NCBI GenBank assembly: GCA_963422745.1
Contig: OY730477.1
Span: 1,798,001-1,862,000 of the forward strand
Direction of reading: 5' to 3'
Length of the DNA stretch: 64,000 nucleotides
Source of the DNA: G963422745 sp963422745
GTDB taxonomy: Bacteria > Actinomycetota > Acidimicrobiia > Acidimicrobiales > Aldehydirespiratoraceae
Positions 24,969 through 33,691 of this stretch are shown in pieces; position 1 is the first letter of the stretch, and every line of letters starts with the position of its first letter. A program made the translations under genes and the position numbers. The notes beneath the pieces were generated by a model. The model had not been told where the DNA came from and did no database searches. It saw nothing but the letters and a program-made list of their open reading frames with translations.

Positions 24969-25454
24969 ATGTCCATTCGGGGTATGAACCACGTGGTGCT
25001 CTACGTCCGTGACGAGCAGCGGCAGCGACGTTTCTACGAGCAGATTCTGAGCTTTGAGACCGTCATTGACGGCCCGGGCCCTTACGTATTCATGCGGGCT
25101 CCGGCGTCGACCAACCATCACGACATCGCGTTTTTTGGGATCGGCGAAAACGCCGATGCATCCGACGCTGGCCGTCGCACCGTTGGGTTGTATCACCTCG
25201 CCTGGGAGGTCGCCACTCTTGATGAACTAGCGGAGATGAAGCAGCGGCTAACAGCGGCGGGAGCTTTCGTTGGGGCATCCGATCACGGTGTCAACAAGTC
25301 ATTGTACGCGAAAGACCCCGACGGGATCGAATTTGAGGTGATGTGGCTTACTCCCGTGCAGTGCTGGGGCGACGACGAACATCAAGCTGTTATCCGGCCT
25401 TTGGATATTGATGCTGATCGGCGACGATTCGCCAAGGCATCAACGCTGCCGTGA
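24969..25454 (+). CDS. VOC (glyoxalase/dioxygenase fold) protein
   Basis: 161 residues; the ATG at 24969 has AGGAGG 7 bases upstream. Vicinal-oxygen-chelate pattern: GMNHVVLYVRDEQRQRRFYEQIL at the start, a central YHLAWEV (metal His) and YAKDPDGIEFEVMW at the end (metal Glu). Related proteins are extradiol dioxygenases, glyoxalases and epimerases. It is the first gene of an operon with a cupin (4-base overlap) and HyuA/HyuB. Confidence 0.88.
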   Translation: MSIRGMNHVVLYVRDEQRQRRFYEQILSFETVIDGPGPYVFMRAPASTNHHDIAFFGIGENADASDAGRRTVGLYHLAWEVATLDELAEMKQRLTAAGAFVGASDHGVNKSLYAKDPDGIEFEVMWLTPVQCWGDDEHQAVIRPLDIDADRRRFAKASTLP

Positions 25455-25831
25455 ACCTCTCGGAGCAATACTGTCATTTCCTTAACGAATCCGAGTTTCG
25501 TGAAACCGATAGGTCCGGGTTCCGCCGCCGGGTGATAACCGGGGAGAATCTCCAGTTGTGTTTCTGGCGGATCGCCGGGGGTGCGGAAGGGTCAATCCTA
25601 CACAAACACGACTTCCATGAGCAGCTTGGCGTGGTTGTTCGAGGCAAGCTTGACTTCCGGATCGGGCTCTCCGGCACCGAGGACCGGGTAGTGCTCGGCG
25701 AGAACGAGTGCTACCTCGCCGGGATTGGGGTGTGGCACGGCGACAGCGTGTTCATCGGAGACGACGAATACGACGAGTGCTGGATCCTTGACGTGTTCAG
25801 CCCACCACGAGACGACCTGCGGGAGGGCTGA
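25451..25831 (+). CDS. Cupin-domain protein
   Basis: 126 residues from a GTG overlapping the VOC stop (GTGA). One cupin domain: HKHDFHEQLGVVVRGKLDFRIG (metal-binding HxH and Glu/Gln), then VLGENECYLAGIGVWHGDSVF with a second-motif His. Small cupins act as isomerases, dioxygenases or ligand sensors. Its stop directly abuts the ATG of hyuA, so all four genes are co-translated. Confidence 0.88.
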   Translation: MNLSEQYCHFLNESEFRETDRSGFRRRVITGENLQLCFWRIAGGAEGSILHKHDFHEQLGVVVRGKLDFRIGLSGTEDRVVLGENECYLAGIGVWHGDSVFIGDDEYDECWILDVFSPPRDDLREG

Positions 25832-27961
25832 ATGGTCGACTGGAGGTTGGCGGTTGATATCGGCGGAACATTCACCGATGTGGTCCTGTTAGACGCAGAC
25901 AGCGGCCGGGTGATGGTCGACAAGACACTGACCACACCCTCAGCGCCACTTAGCGGTGTAAAGACCGGTGTCACGAGCCTGCTGGGCGCAGCAGGCGTGT
26001 CCCCGACGGAAATCAGCAAACCCATTGTGCACGCCACAACGCTGATCACCAACGCCCTGATTGAAGGCAAGACCGCTCGAGCAGGCCTTGTCACCACCAA
26101 GGGTTTCGCGGACACCTTGGTGATCCGCGACGAGCACCGTTACGACATGTACGACCTGCAGATCGAGTTCCCACCCCCGCCGATTCCTCTTGATCTCACA
26201 TTTGAGGTCGACGAGCGTGTCGGGGCCGAGGGCGTGGTACTCGTCGAACCCTCAGGTTTCGAACTCGCTCAGCTAACCGCGAAGCTACGTGCGGCGGAGG
26301 TCGAAGCCGTTGCAGTGTGCCTGCTCAACTCCTATGTGAACGCAACCAACGAGTACACCGTTGTCGATCATCTCCGGCGTGACCTCGGTGTGGCGGTTTG
26401 TGCCTCCGCTGATATCTCCGCACAGATCCGCGAGTATCCACGAATGGTCACGGCGGCATGCAACGCCGCCACAATGCCGGTCATCGGTGGGTACCTCACT
26501 GAGCTTCAGGCGTGGCTGACTGCTGAGGGATTCGGTGGTTCGGTGCTGATGATGCTCTCCAACGGTGGTGTCGTGTCTGCGGACGACGCCGCCCGGGCGC
26601 CGATACGCCTAGTTGAGTCCGGTCCCGCAGCCGGAGCTTTGGCAGGCAGCTGGGTTGCCCGTCGTTTGGGCCTTGAGCGATTGTTGTGTTTTGACATGGG
26701 TGGTACAACCGCTAAAGCCTGCTTGATCAAGGACGGAGAACCGTCGCTTACCACCACATTCGAAGTGGCCCGGGCCTACCGCTTCAAGAAAGGTTCGGGC
26801 TTCCCGGTTTCGGTTCCTTCGGTTGATCTCGTCGAGATCGGTGCGGGCGGAGGCAGCATCGCACGCATGGATCGATTCGGTCTACTCAAGGTCGGCCCCG
26901 AATCTGCCGGTGCGGATCCAGGCCCTGCCGGTTACGGCCTGGGTGGTGAAGCCCCGGCCGTCACAGACGCAGACGTGATGTTGGGTTTCGTTAATCCCGA
27001 CACGTTCCTTGGCGGTGACATGCCGCTTGACAAACAGGCAGCCGCTGTTGCAGTGGGTTCGCTGGCTGAATCACTCGGGTTGTCCGCAGTCGATACAGCC
27101 GCCGGGATTCACGAGGTTGTCGATCGCAACATGGCTTCAGCGGCGCGGATGCACGGCGTGGAGATGGGCGTGGATTTGCGTGGCGTCCCTATTTTGGCGT
27201 TTGGTGGTGCTGGGCCCGTACATGTGTGCGGTGTGGCCGACCTGCTCGAATCCGACCGTGTGATTTTCCCTGTCAACGCCGGAGTGTTGTCGGCGTTCGG
27301 CACGCTGGTGTCGCCGGTACGGATAGACCTTGCCAGGTCTTTGCCGCGAATCATTGATGACGTTGACCACCTTGAACGAGACGAACTTCTCGCCGAGCTA
27401 CGCGAGGAGGGTCGCAGGGTTCTGCTCGCTGCTGGCGCAGACCGCGAGTCGATTGTTTATCGTTACGGAGTTGATGCCCGCTACCTGGGGCAGGGCAATG
27501 AGATCACCGTATGGGTCGGCCAAGGGCAGCGGTGGCCGTCCTCGGCTACCGACGTGATCCGGCGCTTCGAAAGCGAATACATCAGAATCTATGGCATGGT
27601 CATACCCGATGTTGCAGTTGAGGTGGTTACCTGGCGCCTCTCCGCATTGGCGCCTGCTGCTTCGCTGGAGCCGAAATGGGCGACCGCCGAGCCCGGATCT
27701 GCGTCTATGCACCCTGCGCACTCATGGGTCCCGCCGACGAACGCAGGAACTGCCCGGTCAAAGACTGTCCGGCCGGTGGTATTTCGCCGCGGAACCCAGG
27801 CCACCGATACTCCGGTGTATCAAAGAGCTGATCTCGTTGCCGGTACCCGATTCGATGGACCCGCAATCGTTGAAGAACGCGAGACCACAGCTGTCATCGA
27901 CGCTGGCTGGACCGTTGAGGTGTCCGCCGATGGCACCATGATCGCCACCAGGGCGACATGA
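25832..27961 (+). CDS. hyuA: Hydantoinase/oxoprolinase subunit A (HyuA family)
   Basis: 709 residues. ASKHA-type ATPase motifs are clear: AVDIGGTFTDVVLLD (phosphate 1) at the N-terminus, HATTLITNALIEG, LCFDMGGTTAKACL (phosphate 2) in the middle, IGAGGGSIARMD, and LAFGGAGPVHVCGVADLL (adenosine) later. With HyuB it forms ATP-dependent N-methylhydantoinase, 5-oxoprolinase, caprolactamase or acetone-carboxylase-like enzymes that phosphorylate a carbonyl or lactam oxygen before hydrolysis or carboxylation. The substrate cannot be told from sequence. Confidence 0.93.
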   Translation: MVDWRLAVDIGGTFTDVVLLDADSGRVMVDKTLTTPSAPLSGVKTGVTSLLGAAGVSPTEISKPIVHATTLITNALIEGKTARAGLVTTKGFADTLVIRDEHRYDMYDLQIEFPPPPIPLDLTFEVDERVGAEGVVLVEPSGFELAQLTAKLRAAEVEAVAVCLLNSYVNATNEYTVVDHLRRDLGVAVCASADISAQIREYPRMVTAACNAATMPVIGGYLTELQAWLTAEGFGGSVLMMLSNGGVVSADDAARAPIRLVESGPAAGALAGSWVARRLGLERLLCFDMGGTTAKACLIKDGEPSLTTTFEVARAYRFKKGSGFPVSVPSVDLVEIGAGGGSIARMDRFGLLKVGPESAGADPGPAGYGLGGEAPAVTDADVMLGFVNPDTFLGGDMPLDKQAAAVAVGSLAESLGLSAVDTAAGIHEVVDRNMASAARMHGVEMGVDLRGVPILAFGGAGPVHVCGVADLLESDRVIFPVNAGVLSAFGTLVSPVRIDLARSLPRIIDDVDHLERDELLAELREEGRRVLLAAGADRESIVYRYGVDARYLGQGNEITVWVGQGQRWPSSATDVIRRFESEYIRIYGMVIPDVAVEVVTWRLSALAPAASLEPKWATAEPGSASMHPAHSWVPPTNAGTARSKTVRPVVFRRGTQATDTPVYQRADLVAGTRFDGPAIVEERETTAVIDAGWTVEVSADGTMIATRAT

Positions 27962-27971
27962 TGAGTTCGCC

Positions 27972-29630
27972 ATGACCACCAGCGCGACCGCAGAGGCAGA
28001 CTTCGTGACCGCAAAGGCCTTCGATCCTGTCGATCTTGAGATCTGTTGGCAGTCACTGATCTCAACTGTGAACGAACAGGCTCGGGCCCTGCAGCGTGCA
28101 GCGTTCTCCCCGATTGTGCGCGAGGCTGGCGATCTCGCCAACGCCGTGTTCGACCGCCGCGGGCGTATGGTCGCCCAAGCGGTCACCGGCACTCCTGGCC
28201 ACATCAACTCACTCGCAATTGGTGTCGCCAACATTTTGGAGGAATTTCCAGTTGATGAGTTTGTGCCCGGTGACGTACTCATCACCAACGATCCTTACAA
28301 GACCGCTGGTCAACTACTTGACGTGACCGTGCTGGTGCCTGCCTGGCGCAACGGTCGAGTGATCGCCTTGTTCGGATCGACCATTCATCACACCGATGTC
28401 GGTGGCTACGGCATCGGAGCCGGGGGCCGAGACGTGTTTGAAGAGGGCCTGTGGATACCTATCTGCAAGCTCATGGTGGGTGATGCGTCGTCGCCGCAGC
28501 GTGTCTCGGTTCGTAACGACGACGTGTGGCGGTTCATTCTGTGTAATGTCCGCCAACCCGATCACATGGCCGGTGATCTTCACGCTCAGATCGCCTCAGG
28601 CGAGGTGGGCGCAAAGCGGCTCGGTGCTCTCTGCGACAGCCGGGATCTTGACGATATTGAAGCGCTCGCTGACGAGATCATTGAACGCTCTGAGGCCGCT
28701 ACCAGAGAAAGCATTCGTGCCTTGCCTGCTGGCAGCTACGCCGGTGAGGCGGTGCTTGACCTGGCCGACGGCTCAACGGTGGACATTGTGTGTCGGGTCG
28801 TGGTGGACCCGGACCGAGGCGACATCACCGTCGACTACGAAGGTACCTCAAAGGCCAGCGCGTGGGGCATCAACGTAGTGAAGAACTACACCCATGCCTA
28901 TACCACTTTCACGGTAAGGTCGGTGCTCAGCCCCGACATCCCCAACAACCATGGGAGCCTGGCTCCCATACGAGTGCAGGTGCCCGCCGGGTCGATCGTG
29001 GATGCCGTCTGCCCTCAGCCGGGTACGGCCCGCCACGTGGTTGGCATGTTCTTGCCGAATGCCTTATTGAAGGCCCTGGCTTTGGTATGCCCCGAGCAAG
29101 CCATGGCGGAAGGATCGGGTGCGGTGTGGACGATGCAGGTGAACGGCAGTCACCCCAACGGCAGCCCATTCATCACCGCCATGTTCACCTACGCCGGAGG
29201 AGTCGGCGCTCGCGCCATGAAGCCAGGTCTCGACGCCTGCTCGTACCCAACAGGCGTTTCTGCTGTGCCCATAGAAGTTGTCGAGGCGTCCGCGCCGATT
29301 CGTTTCCACCACAAGTCGCTAAGGGCTGGCTCTGGTGGTGCGGGACGTCAACCCGGCGGGCGGGGGCAGTCGATCGAGTTCTCCGTTGACACGAAACAAC
29401 CATGGCAGCTCAACGCCGTCACGAGCCGACTTGTTCAGGCTCCGCAAGGTTTGTTCGGCGGCGAGCCGGGAGCTGCCGGGGCTTTCTTGGTGAACGGGGA
29501 GAAGGTTCGGACCCAGGCGAGGATCACGCTGTCGCCCGATGATGTTGTCCGGTTGGAGCTGCCCGGCGGCGGTGGATACGGCACACCAACCAGCTCGAAA
29601 CCCGCCGGACCGAACTCGGCTGGATCGTGA
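27972..29630 (+). CDS. hyuB: Hydantoinase/oxoprolinase subunit B (HyuB family)
   Basis: 552 residues, 10 bases after hyuA. Family signatures: FDPVDLEICWQSLIS, REAGDLANAVFDRRGRMVAQ, TPGHINSLAIGV, LITNDPYKTAGQLLDVTV and GSTIHHTDVGGYGIG (the likely metal and catalytic region), and a Gly-rich end LPGGGGYGTP. It carries the ring-opening site that works with the ATPase HyuA. Separate A and B genes match bacterial hydantoinases rather than the fused 5-oxoprolinase. Confidence 0.93.
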   Translation: MTTSATAEADFVTAKAFDPVDLEICWQSLISTVNEQARALQRAAFSPIVREAGDLANAVFDRRGRMVAQAVTGTPGHINSLAIGVANILEEFPVDEFVPGDVLITNDPYKTAGQLLDVTVLVPAWRNGRVIALFGSTIHHTDVGGYGIGAGGRDVFEEGLWIPICKLMVGDASSPQRVSVRNDDVWRFILCNVRQPDHMAGDLHAQIASGEVGAKRLGALCDSRDLDDIEALADEIIERSEAATRESIRALPAGSYAGEAVLDLADGSTVDIVCRVVVDPDRGDITVDYEGTSKASAWGINVVKNYTHAYTTFTVRSVLSPDIPNNHGSLAPIRVQVPAGSIVDAVCPQPGTARHVVGMFLPNALLKALALVCPEQAMAEGSGAVWTMQVNGSHPNGSPFITAMFTYAGGVGARAMKPGLDACSYPTGVSAVPIEVVEASAPIRFHHKSLRAGSGGAGRQPGGRGQSIEFSVDTKQPWQLNAVTSRLVQAPQGLFGGEPGAAGAFLVNGEKVRTQARITLSPDDVVRLELPGGGGYGTPTSSKPAGPNSAGS

Positions 29631-29662
29631 TACATCCACCGGTGGCTCGGTCTCGACCGGTT

Positions 29663-29700
29663 CGAACGTTGAAATGACAGGCGTTCGACTTGTGTTTTCA
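29663..29700 (+). terminator. Possible weak terminator after hyuB
   Basis: CGAACG (29663) pairs with CGTTCG (29682), a 6-bp stem followed by ACTTGTGTTTT. It lies between hyuB and the CoA ligase. The stem is short, so read-through is likely. Confidence 0.35.
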
Positions 29701-29705
29701 ATAAG

Positions 29706-31259
29706 TTGAGTGGTTATGTGGCACCGAGCAACGTGACCGCGTCTTGGGCTGATGCGATCACATTTGCGCATGTATGGCAACGCACGGTAAACGATCACGG
29801 CGATCGGTGTTTCTGCGTGTTTGAGGCACCCGATGGCTTCGTCACGGAGTGGACTTACGACTCCTTTGACGACGTCGTCGAACGCATGGCGGCCGAAATG
29901 GTCCAACATGGTGTTGGTGCTGGCACGGCTGTGCATCTCGCCTTGACCAACTCACCCACATTTGTAGCCGTATGGCTTGCAGCGGTTTGGCTTGGCGCCT
30001 GGATCGTGCCGTCGGATCCGATGGGCAAAACTCCCGAGTTGGCTGACCATGTGGCCCGCACCGATCCGGTTCTGTGCTTTGGGGCATCAGCGCGTGCCGA
30101 CGTGTACGGTCCTGCGGCGAAAGGGCGCCGGATCCTCTGGATCGATGAGACCGACACGTCGTTTGGTTGGCTGCCGCAGCGCTATTTGAAGACTGACCAC
30201 CCCAGCGCTTCGCTTCGTGACCGGGCGGCAGTGATGTTCACCAGCGGCACCACGGGCAAGCCCAAGGGTGTGGAAATCACTCAGGCGAACTACGCCTTCG
30301 CGGCCTACACGATGGCCGAAGCGGCGGACCTCACCGCCGAGGATCGCCAAATTGTTGTGTTGCCGCTGTTTCACGCCAACGCCCAGTACTACTCTTTCGC
30401 CCCCGCAATTTGGGTCGGTGCGAGCGTGGCGTTGATGCACACGTTCAGCGCCTCGGGCTTTCTGCCCCAATGTGCCCGCCATCAAGTGACCTGCGCCAGC
30501 CTGTTTGCCGCACCGATACGAATGATCTTGTCTCGGGGTCAACCCCTTGACGGTGTGATGCTTCGTCATTGTTGGTTTGCCCAGAACATCTCCGCTTACC
30601 AGCACGACACGATCTCGGACTGGTTCGGATGCCGCCCTCGTCAGCTTTACGGTATGACTGAGACTATTCCTGCGGTTCTTTCCGACACCGCAACCCAGCC
30701 TTGCCCGCAGACATTGGGTAGCGTCACAGCTGGCTGCGAAGTTGACCTCCACGACGATGTGGGTACACCCATTTCCGTTGATGCCGAACACTCGGTAGGC
30801 GAGATCGTTGTGCGTGGTGAACCAGGGATAACGCTGTTTGCTGGCTATCTCGGCGATCCGGAAACTACCTCGGCCAGCTTTATCCGAAGCTGGTTTCGAA
30901 CGGGTGACCGGGCCAGGCGTAGGTCTGACGGCCGTTTCGTGTTTGACGGCCGAAGGTCCGATGTCTTGAAGGTGGCTGGCGAGAACGTGTCGGTCACTGA
31001 GATAGAAGCGGTGCTGGGTAGCCACCTTGAGGTGTTGGAAGCGTGCGTAGTTGGTAGAGCCGACCCGATCCGTGATGAGGTTCCGGTTGCCTTCGTTGTG
31101 CCAGCGGACCCGTCTCGGTCGCCCGCCCCAGACGATCTGATTGACTGGTGCCGCCAGAGGCTCGCCAAGGCGAAAGTTCCCGTAGCGGTGACTTTGTTGG
31201 AGAAGCTGCCGCGAACCAGCGTGGGCAAGATCCGCAAGTTTGACCTGAAGCGACGGTAG
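29706..31259 (+). CDS. Acyl-CoA synthetase (AMP-binding; CaiC-like)
   Basis: 517 residues from a TTG; a GTG four codons on is possible. Adenylate-forming motifs: AVMFTSGTTGKPKG (about 175-188, P-loop), QLYGMTETIPA, FRTGDRARRRSDGRFVFDGR, KVAGENVSVTEIE, and the catalytic C-terminal Lys in LPRTSVGKIRKFDL. It activates a carboxylate to its CoA thioester. By overall look it is near the crotonobetaine/carnitine and cyclohexanecarboxylate CoA-ligase group. It may activate a product of the upstream hydantoinase-like enzyme. Confidence 0.92.
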   Translation: MSGYVAPSNVTASWADAITFAHVWQRTVNDHGDRCFCVFEAPDGFVTEWTYDSFDDVVERMAAEMVQHGVGAGTAVHLALTNSPTFVAVWLAAVWLGAWIVPSDPMGKTPELADHVARTDPVLCFGASARADVYGPAAKGRRILWIDETDTSFGWLPQRYLKTDHPSASLRDRAAVMFTSGTTGKPKGVEITQANYAFAAYTMAEAADLTAEDRQIVVLPLFHANAQYYSFAPAIWVGASVALMHTFSASGFLPQCARHQVTCASLFAAPIRMILSRGQPLDGVMLRHCWFAQNISAYQHDTISDWFGCRPRQLYGMTETIPAVLSDTATQPCPQTLGSVTAGCEVDLHDDVGTPISVDAEHSVGEIVVRGEPGITLFAGYLGDPETTSASFIRSWFRTGDRARRRSDGRFVFDGRRSDVLKVAGENVSVTEIEAVLGSHLEVLEACVVGRADPIRDEVPVAFVVPADPSRSPAPDDLIDWCRQRLAKAKVPVAVTLLEKLPRTSVGKIRKFDLKRR

Positions 31260-31380
31260 AATCAGTTCGTGCGTAGGCGGATACTCTAGATCTCAGCACA
31301 CCGATGTCACTGCCAGTCTTGGTGTGTGACATTTCTACTATCCAAGCTAATCGGACACTGTCCAAGGGGGAACAAACAAG

Positions 31381-32241
31381 ATGCGCGTCCAATGGAGAAT
31401 CTTGGCAGGGTTAACAGCTTTGTTGGTTTTGGCGGCCGCTTGTGGTTCCGATGAGGTATATCAAGAACCAGCCCCAACCACGACCGTCCCGACCGCCCCC
31501 TCCGCCCCCGACGCCCCTTCCGTAACTTCCGTTGATGCTCCGCCCGATTTTGTTCACCCGTCCCCCGAGGAGATGGGTTACATGGTCGGCGATTACGTGG
31601 CCTTCCAAGAATCATGGCGGTCCATGGAGGGGATGGAGGTTCGAGATCAAGGCGCCCAGTTGGAGAGAATCCGGCCGATCGTCCACGCAAAGGTGGTGAA
31701 GTACTTCCAAGACGAACTACAAAGCGAGGTAGCCGTGGCGTCCAGTGTTCAAGAAGGTGCCACCAGACTCCTCGGGTACCCCAAGATCCCAAGCGAGGAG
31801 CGAAACGCATTCAGGACAACCTTGCACGATCTGCTTGGTGGGCCCTGGCCCCAGACGCGTTATGACAAGTGGAATCAGTTCTACGACGCCTTCTTGATTT
31901 CTGTGGATAATTGGGTTCGGCCACAACCGATGACTGTTGAGACCATGGCCCATTTGACCGGCTCATTCAAGGCTTTGCGAGACGCGTGGACTCCTCAAGC
32001 AGAACTTGACGAGGTTATGAATTCTTTGATCGTCGACATCACAGCTTTCTTGAATAGCGAGAGCATCAACCAATCCTCAGAGCAGGCCGCACACGATGCG
32101 GCGCGGGCGGTGATCACGAGAAGCCTGCAAAAAGGAGAGATCTATGCTCTTCTCGGTAGTCCTTGGCCACAGTCTCGCTACGACGCTTGGAGTGACTATT
32201 TTGATATCACCAACGAGATCGCTCGAACACCAGTTTCGTAG
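31381..32241 (+). CDS. Lipoprotein of unknown function with a duplicated WPQxRYDxW motif
   Basis: 286 residues. A signal peptide ends in LAAAC (lipid Cys at 21), so it is a lipoprotein on the outer face of the membrane. A Pro/Thr/Ala linker (27-58) is followed by a helical domain. Within it LLGGPWPQTRYDKWNQFYD (151-169) recurs as LLGSPWPQSRYDAWSDYFD (257-275). I know no family with this. It lies between the CoA ligase and the second Rieske gene, upstream of the importer, but its helical look does not match a binding protein. Confidence 0.82.
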   Translation: MRVQWRILAGLTALLVLAAACGSDEVYQEPAPTTTVPTAPSAPDAPSVTSVDAPPDFVHPSPEEMGYMVGDYVAFQESWRSMEGMEVRDQGAQLERIRPIVHAKVVKYFQDELQSEVAVASSVQEGATRLLGYPKIPSEERNAFRTTLHDLLGGPWPQTRYDKWNQFYDAFLISVDNWVRPQPMTVETMAHLTGSFKALRDAWTPQAELDEVMNSLIVDITAFLNSESINQSSEQAAHDAARAVITRSLQKGEIYALLGSPWPQSRYDAWSDYFDITNEIARTPVS

Positions 32242-32334
32242 TTTCGTGTTGGACAGGTCTGGCTTGCGGTAGCCCAAGAGCCGGTCACCCACTTCACACA
32301 GACTCGGTGTTGGGCACAACAGGAGCTGTCGGCG

Positions 32335-33531
32335 ATGACAATCTTCACAGATAAGTTGTTGGCCCAATTGGCCAACTCCGTCACCGCCGTGGGGGAAGCG
32401 GTCACCTTACCGCCCGGCCTGTACACCACGGCTGAGGCGTTTGAGTTCGAGCGTGAAGCCATCTTCATGTCTGAGTGGCTCGCTGTCGGGCGCGCCGAAC
32501 GGATTCAAGCACCAGGTGATTGGTTCACCGTGAACCTGCTCGGCGAACCAATCGTTGTGCTTCGGTCCAAGCAAGGCGACATCCGGGCCATGAGTGCCGT
32601 CTGCCGACACCGGGCCATGCAGCTATGTGAAGGTCAGGGCAACAGCTCGACTTTCAAGTGCCCTTATCACCATTGGATCTACGGACAAGACGGCCGCCTA
32701 CTAGGTGCCCCGGCCATGGAGCGCACCGAAGGATTCAGTAAGCGAGAGCACCGGTTGCCGATGATCCGGGTTGAGGAGTGGATGGGTTTCGTGTTCGTCA
32801 ACTTCGACACCAAAGCCGAGCCGCTCGGACCGACTCTTGAACGCTACGAGCCCTACATCGCCAACTACGAACTCCCTGAGGCGATCTGCCCGCATACGTT
32901 CACCCTTACAAACCTGCCGTGGAATTGGAAGGTGATGTTCGAGAACTTCAACGACGGGTATCACGCCAATCGACTCCATCAGTTCGTCCAGGACTTCTGC
33001 CCGTCTCACATGTCGGCCTTCCCCGTACCGTTCAATGATGATTCCAATGTCGTGTTCCGCACAGCCGGTTACACCCACATTGACGGCGGTTTCAACGCTA
33101 CCCACCGGGCGATAATGGAGGTGTTCCCGGGTCTGACCGAGTTGGAACGTAGCCGCTCCACGTTCGCTTTGGTGCCGCCGATGCTGTGCTTCGGCACGGC
33201 ACCAGACCAATGCTTCTTCTTTTTGGTGAGACCAACAGGCCCCGAGAGCATTGACGTTGAGATCGGCTACATCTTCCACCGGTCCGCACTGGAGGACCCG
33301 TTGTTTGAGGCCAAGCTCCAACTGGCCGATACAGGTGTGCAGGTCTTTGTGGAGCAGGACCAGGACGCCACCGCAAAGGTGCAGCGTGGTCTGCGTTCGC
33401 GATTCGCTCCCCGAGGGCCTTACTCCTGGCAAGAAGAAAGCCACGTGCAGTTCAATCGCTGGCTTGTTAAGCGTTACCGAGCCAATTGGCCCCAGGATCG
33501 CCGTTTCGCACCGACCCAGGATTCTGTGTAG
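32335..33531 (+). CDS. Rieske oxygenase alpha subunit (GbcA/carnitine-monooxygenase-like)
   Basis: 398 residues. Rieske centre C-x-H-x16-C-x2-H (CRHRAMQL...CPYHHW), mononuclear iron site NFNDGYHANRLHQF, and an N-terminal PPGLYTTAEAFEFEREAIFMSEWLAVGRA that resembles the quaternary-amine oxygenase group (glycine betaine, carnitine). That resemblance is by eye. Like the other Rieske gene it lacks a reductase nearby. It is followed by a terminator-like hairpin and then the importer genes. Confidence 0.9.
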   Translation: MTIFTDKLLAQLANSVTAVGEAVTLPPGLYTTAEAFEFEREAIFMSEWLAVGRAERIQAPGDWFTVNLLGEPIVVLRSKQGDIRAMSAVCRHRAMQLCEGQGNSSTFKCPYHHWIYGQDGRLLGAPAMERTEGFSKREHRLPMIRVEEWMGFVFVNFDTKAEPLGPTLERYEPYIANYELPEAICPHTFTLTNLPWNWKVMFENFNDGYHANRLHQFVQDFCPSHMSAFPVPFNDDSNVVFRTAGYTHIDGGFNATHRAIMEVFPGLTELERSRSTFALVPPMLCFGTAPDQCFFFLVRPTGPESIDVEIGYIFHRSALEDPLFEAKLQLADTGVQVFVEQDQDATAKVQRGLRSRFAPRGPYSWQEESHVQFNRWLVKRYRANWPQDRRFAPTQDSV

Positions 33532-33546
33532 TCTGGTAGCCATGTT

Positions 33547-33563
33547 TGATGGTATGACCATCA
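33547..33563. promoter_or_regulatory. Perfect dyad TGATGGT-ATG-ACCATCA (possible GntR operator)
   Basis: A perfect 7-bp inverted repeat around ATG, with the TGGTNNNACCA core of FadR/PdhR-type operators. It lies 15 bp after the Rieske stop and 128 bp before the importer gene, with a terminator-like hairpin in between, so it could be an operator or merely an RNA hairpin. Confidence 0.45.
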
Positions 33564-33575
33564 GTCCAAGATGAG

Positions 33576-33604
33576 CCCGCAAGCCGAGTGTTGGCGGGTT
33601 TTCG
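33576..33604 (+). terminator. Rho-independent terminator-like hairpin
   Basis: CCCGCAA at 33576-33582 pairs with TTGGCGGG at 33591-33598 (one bulged G), an 8-base loop, then TTTT. It would separate the Rieske transcript from the importer operon. Confidence 0.65.
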
Positions 33605-33691
33605 CAATGGCGCTGGCCCGCCCGAAGGTCTTGGTCATGCGTCAAATGCGATGTTGATCAACGGCAGTTCCCCAAATTGAGGAGGAGACAG

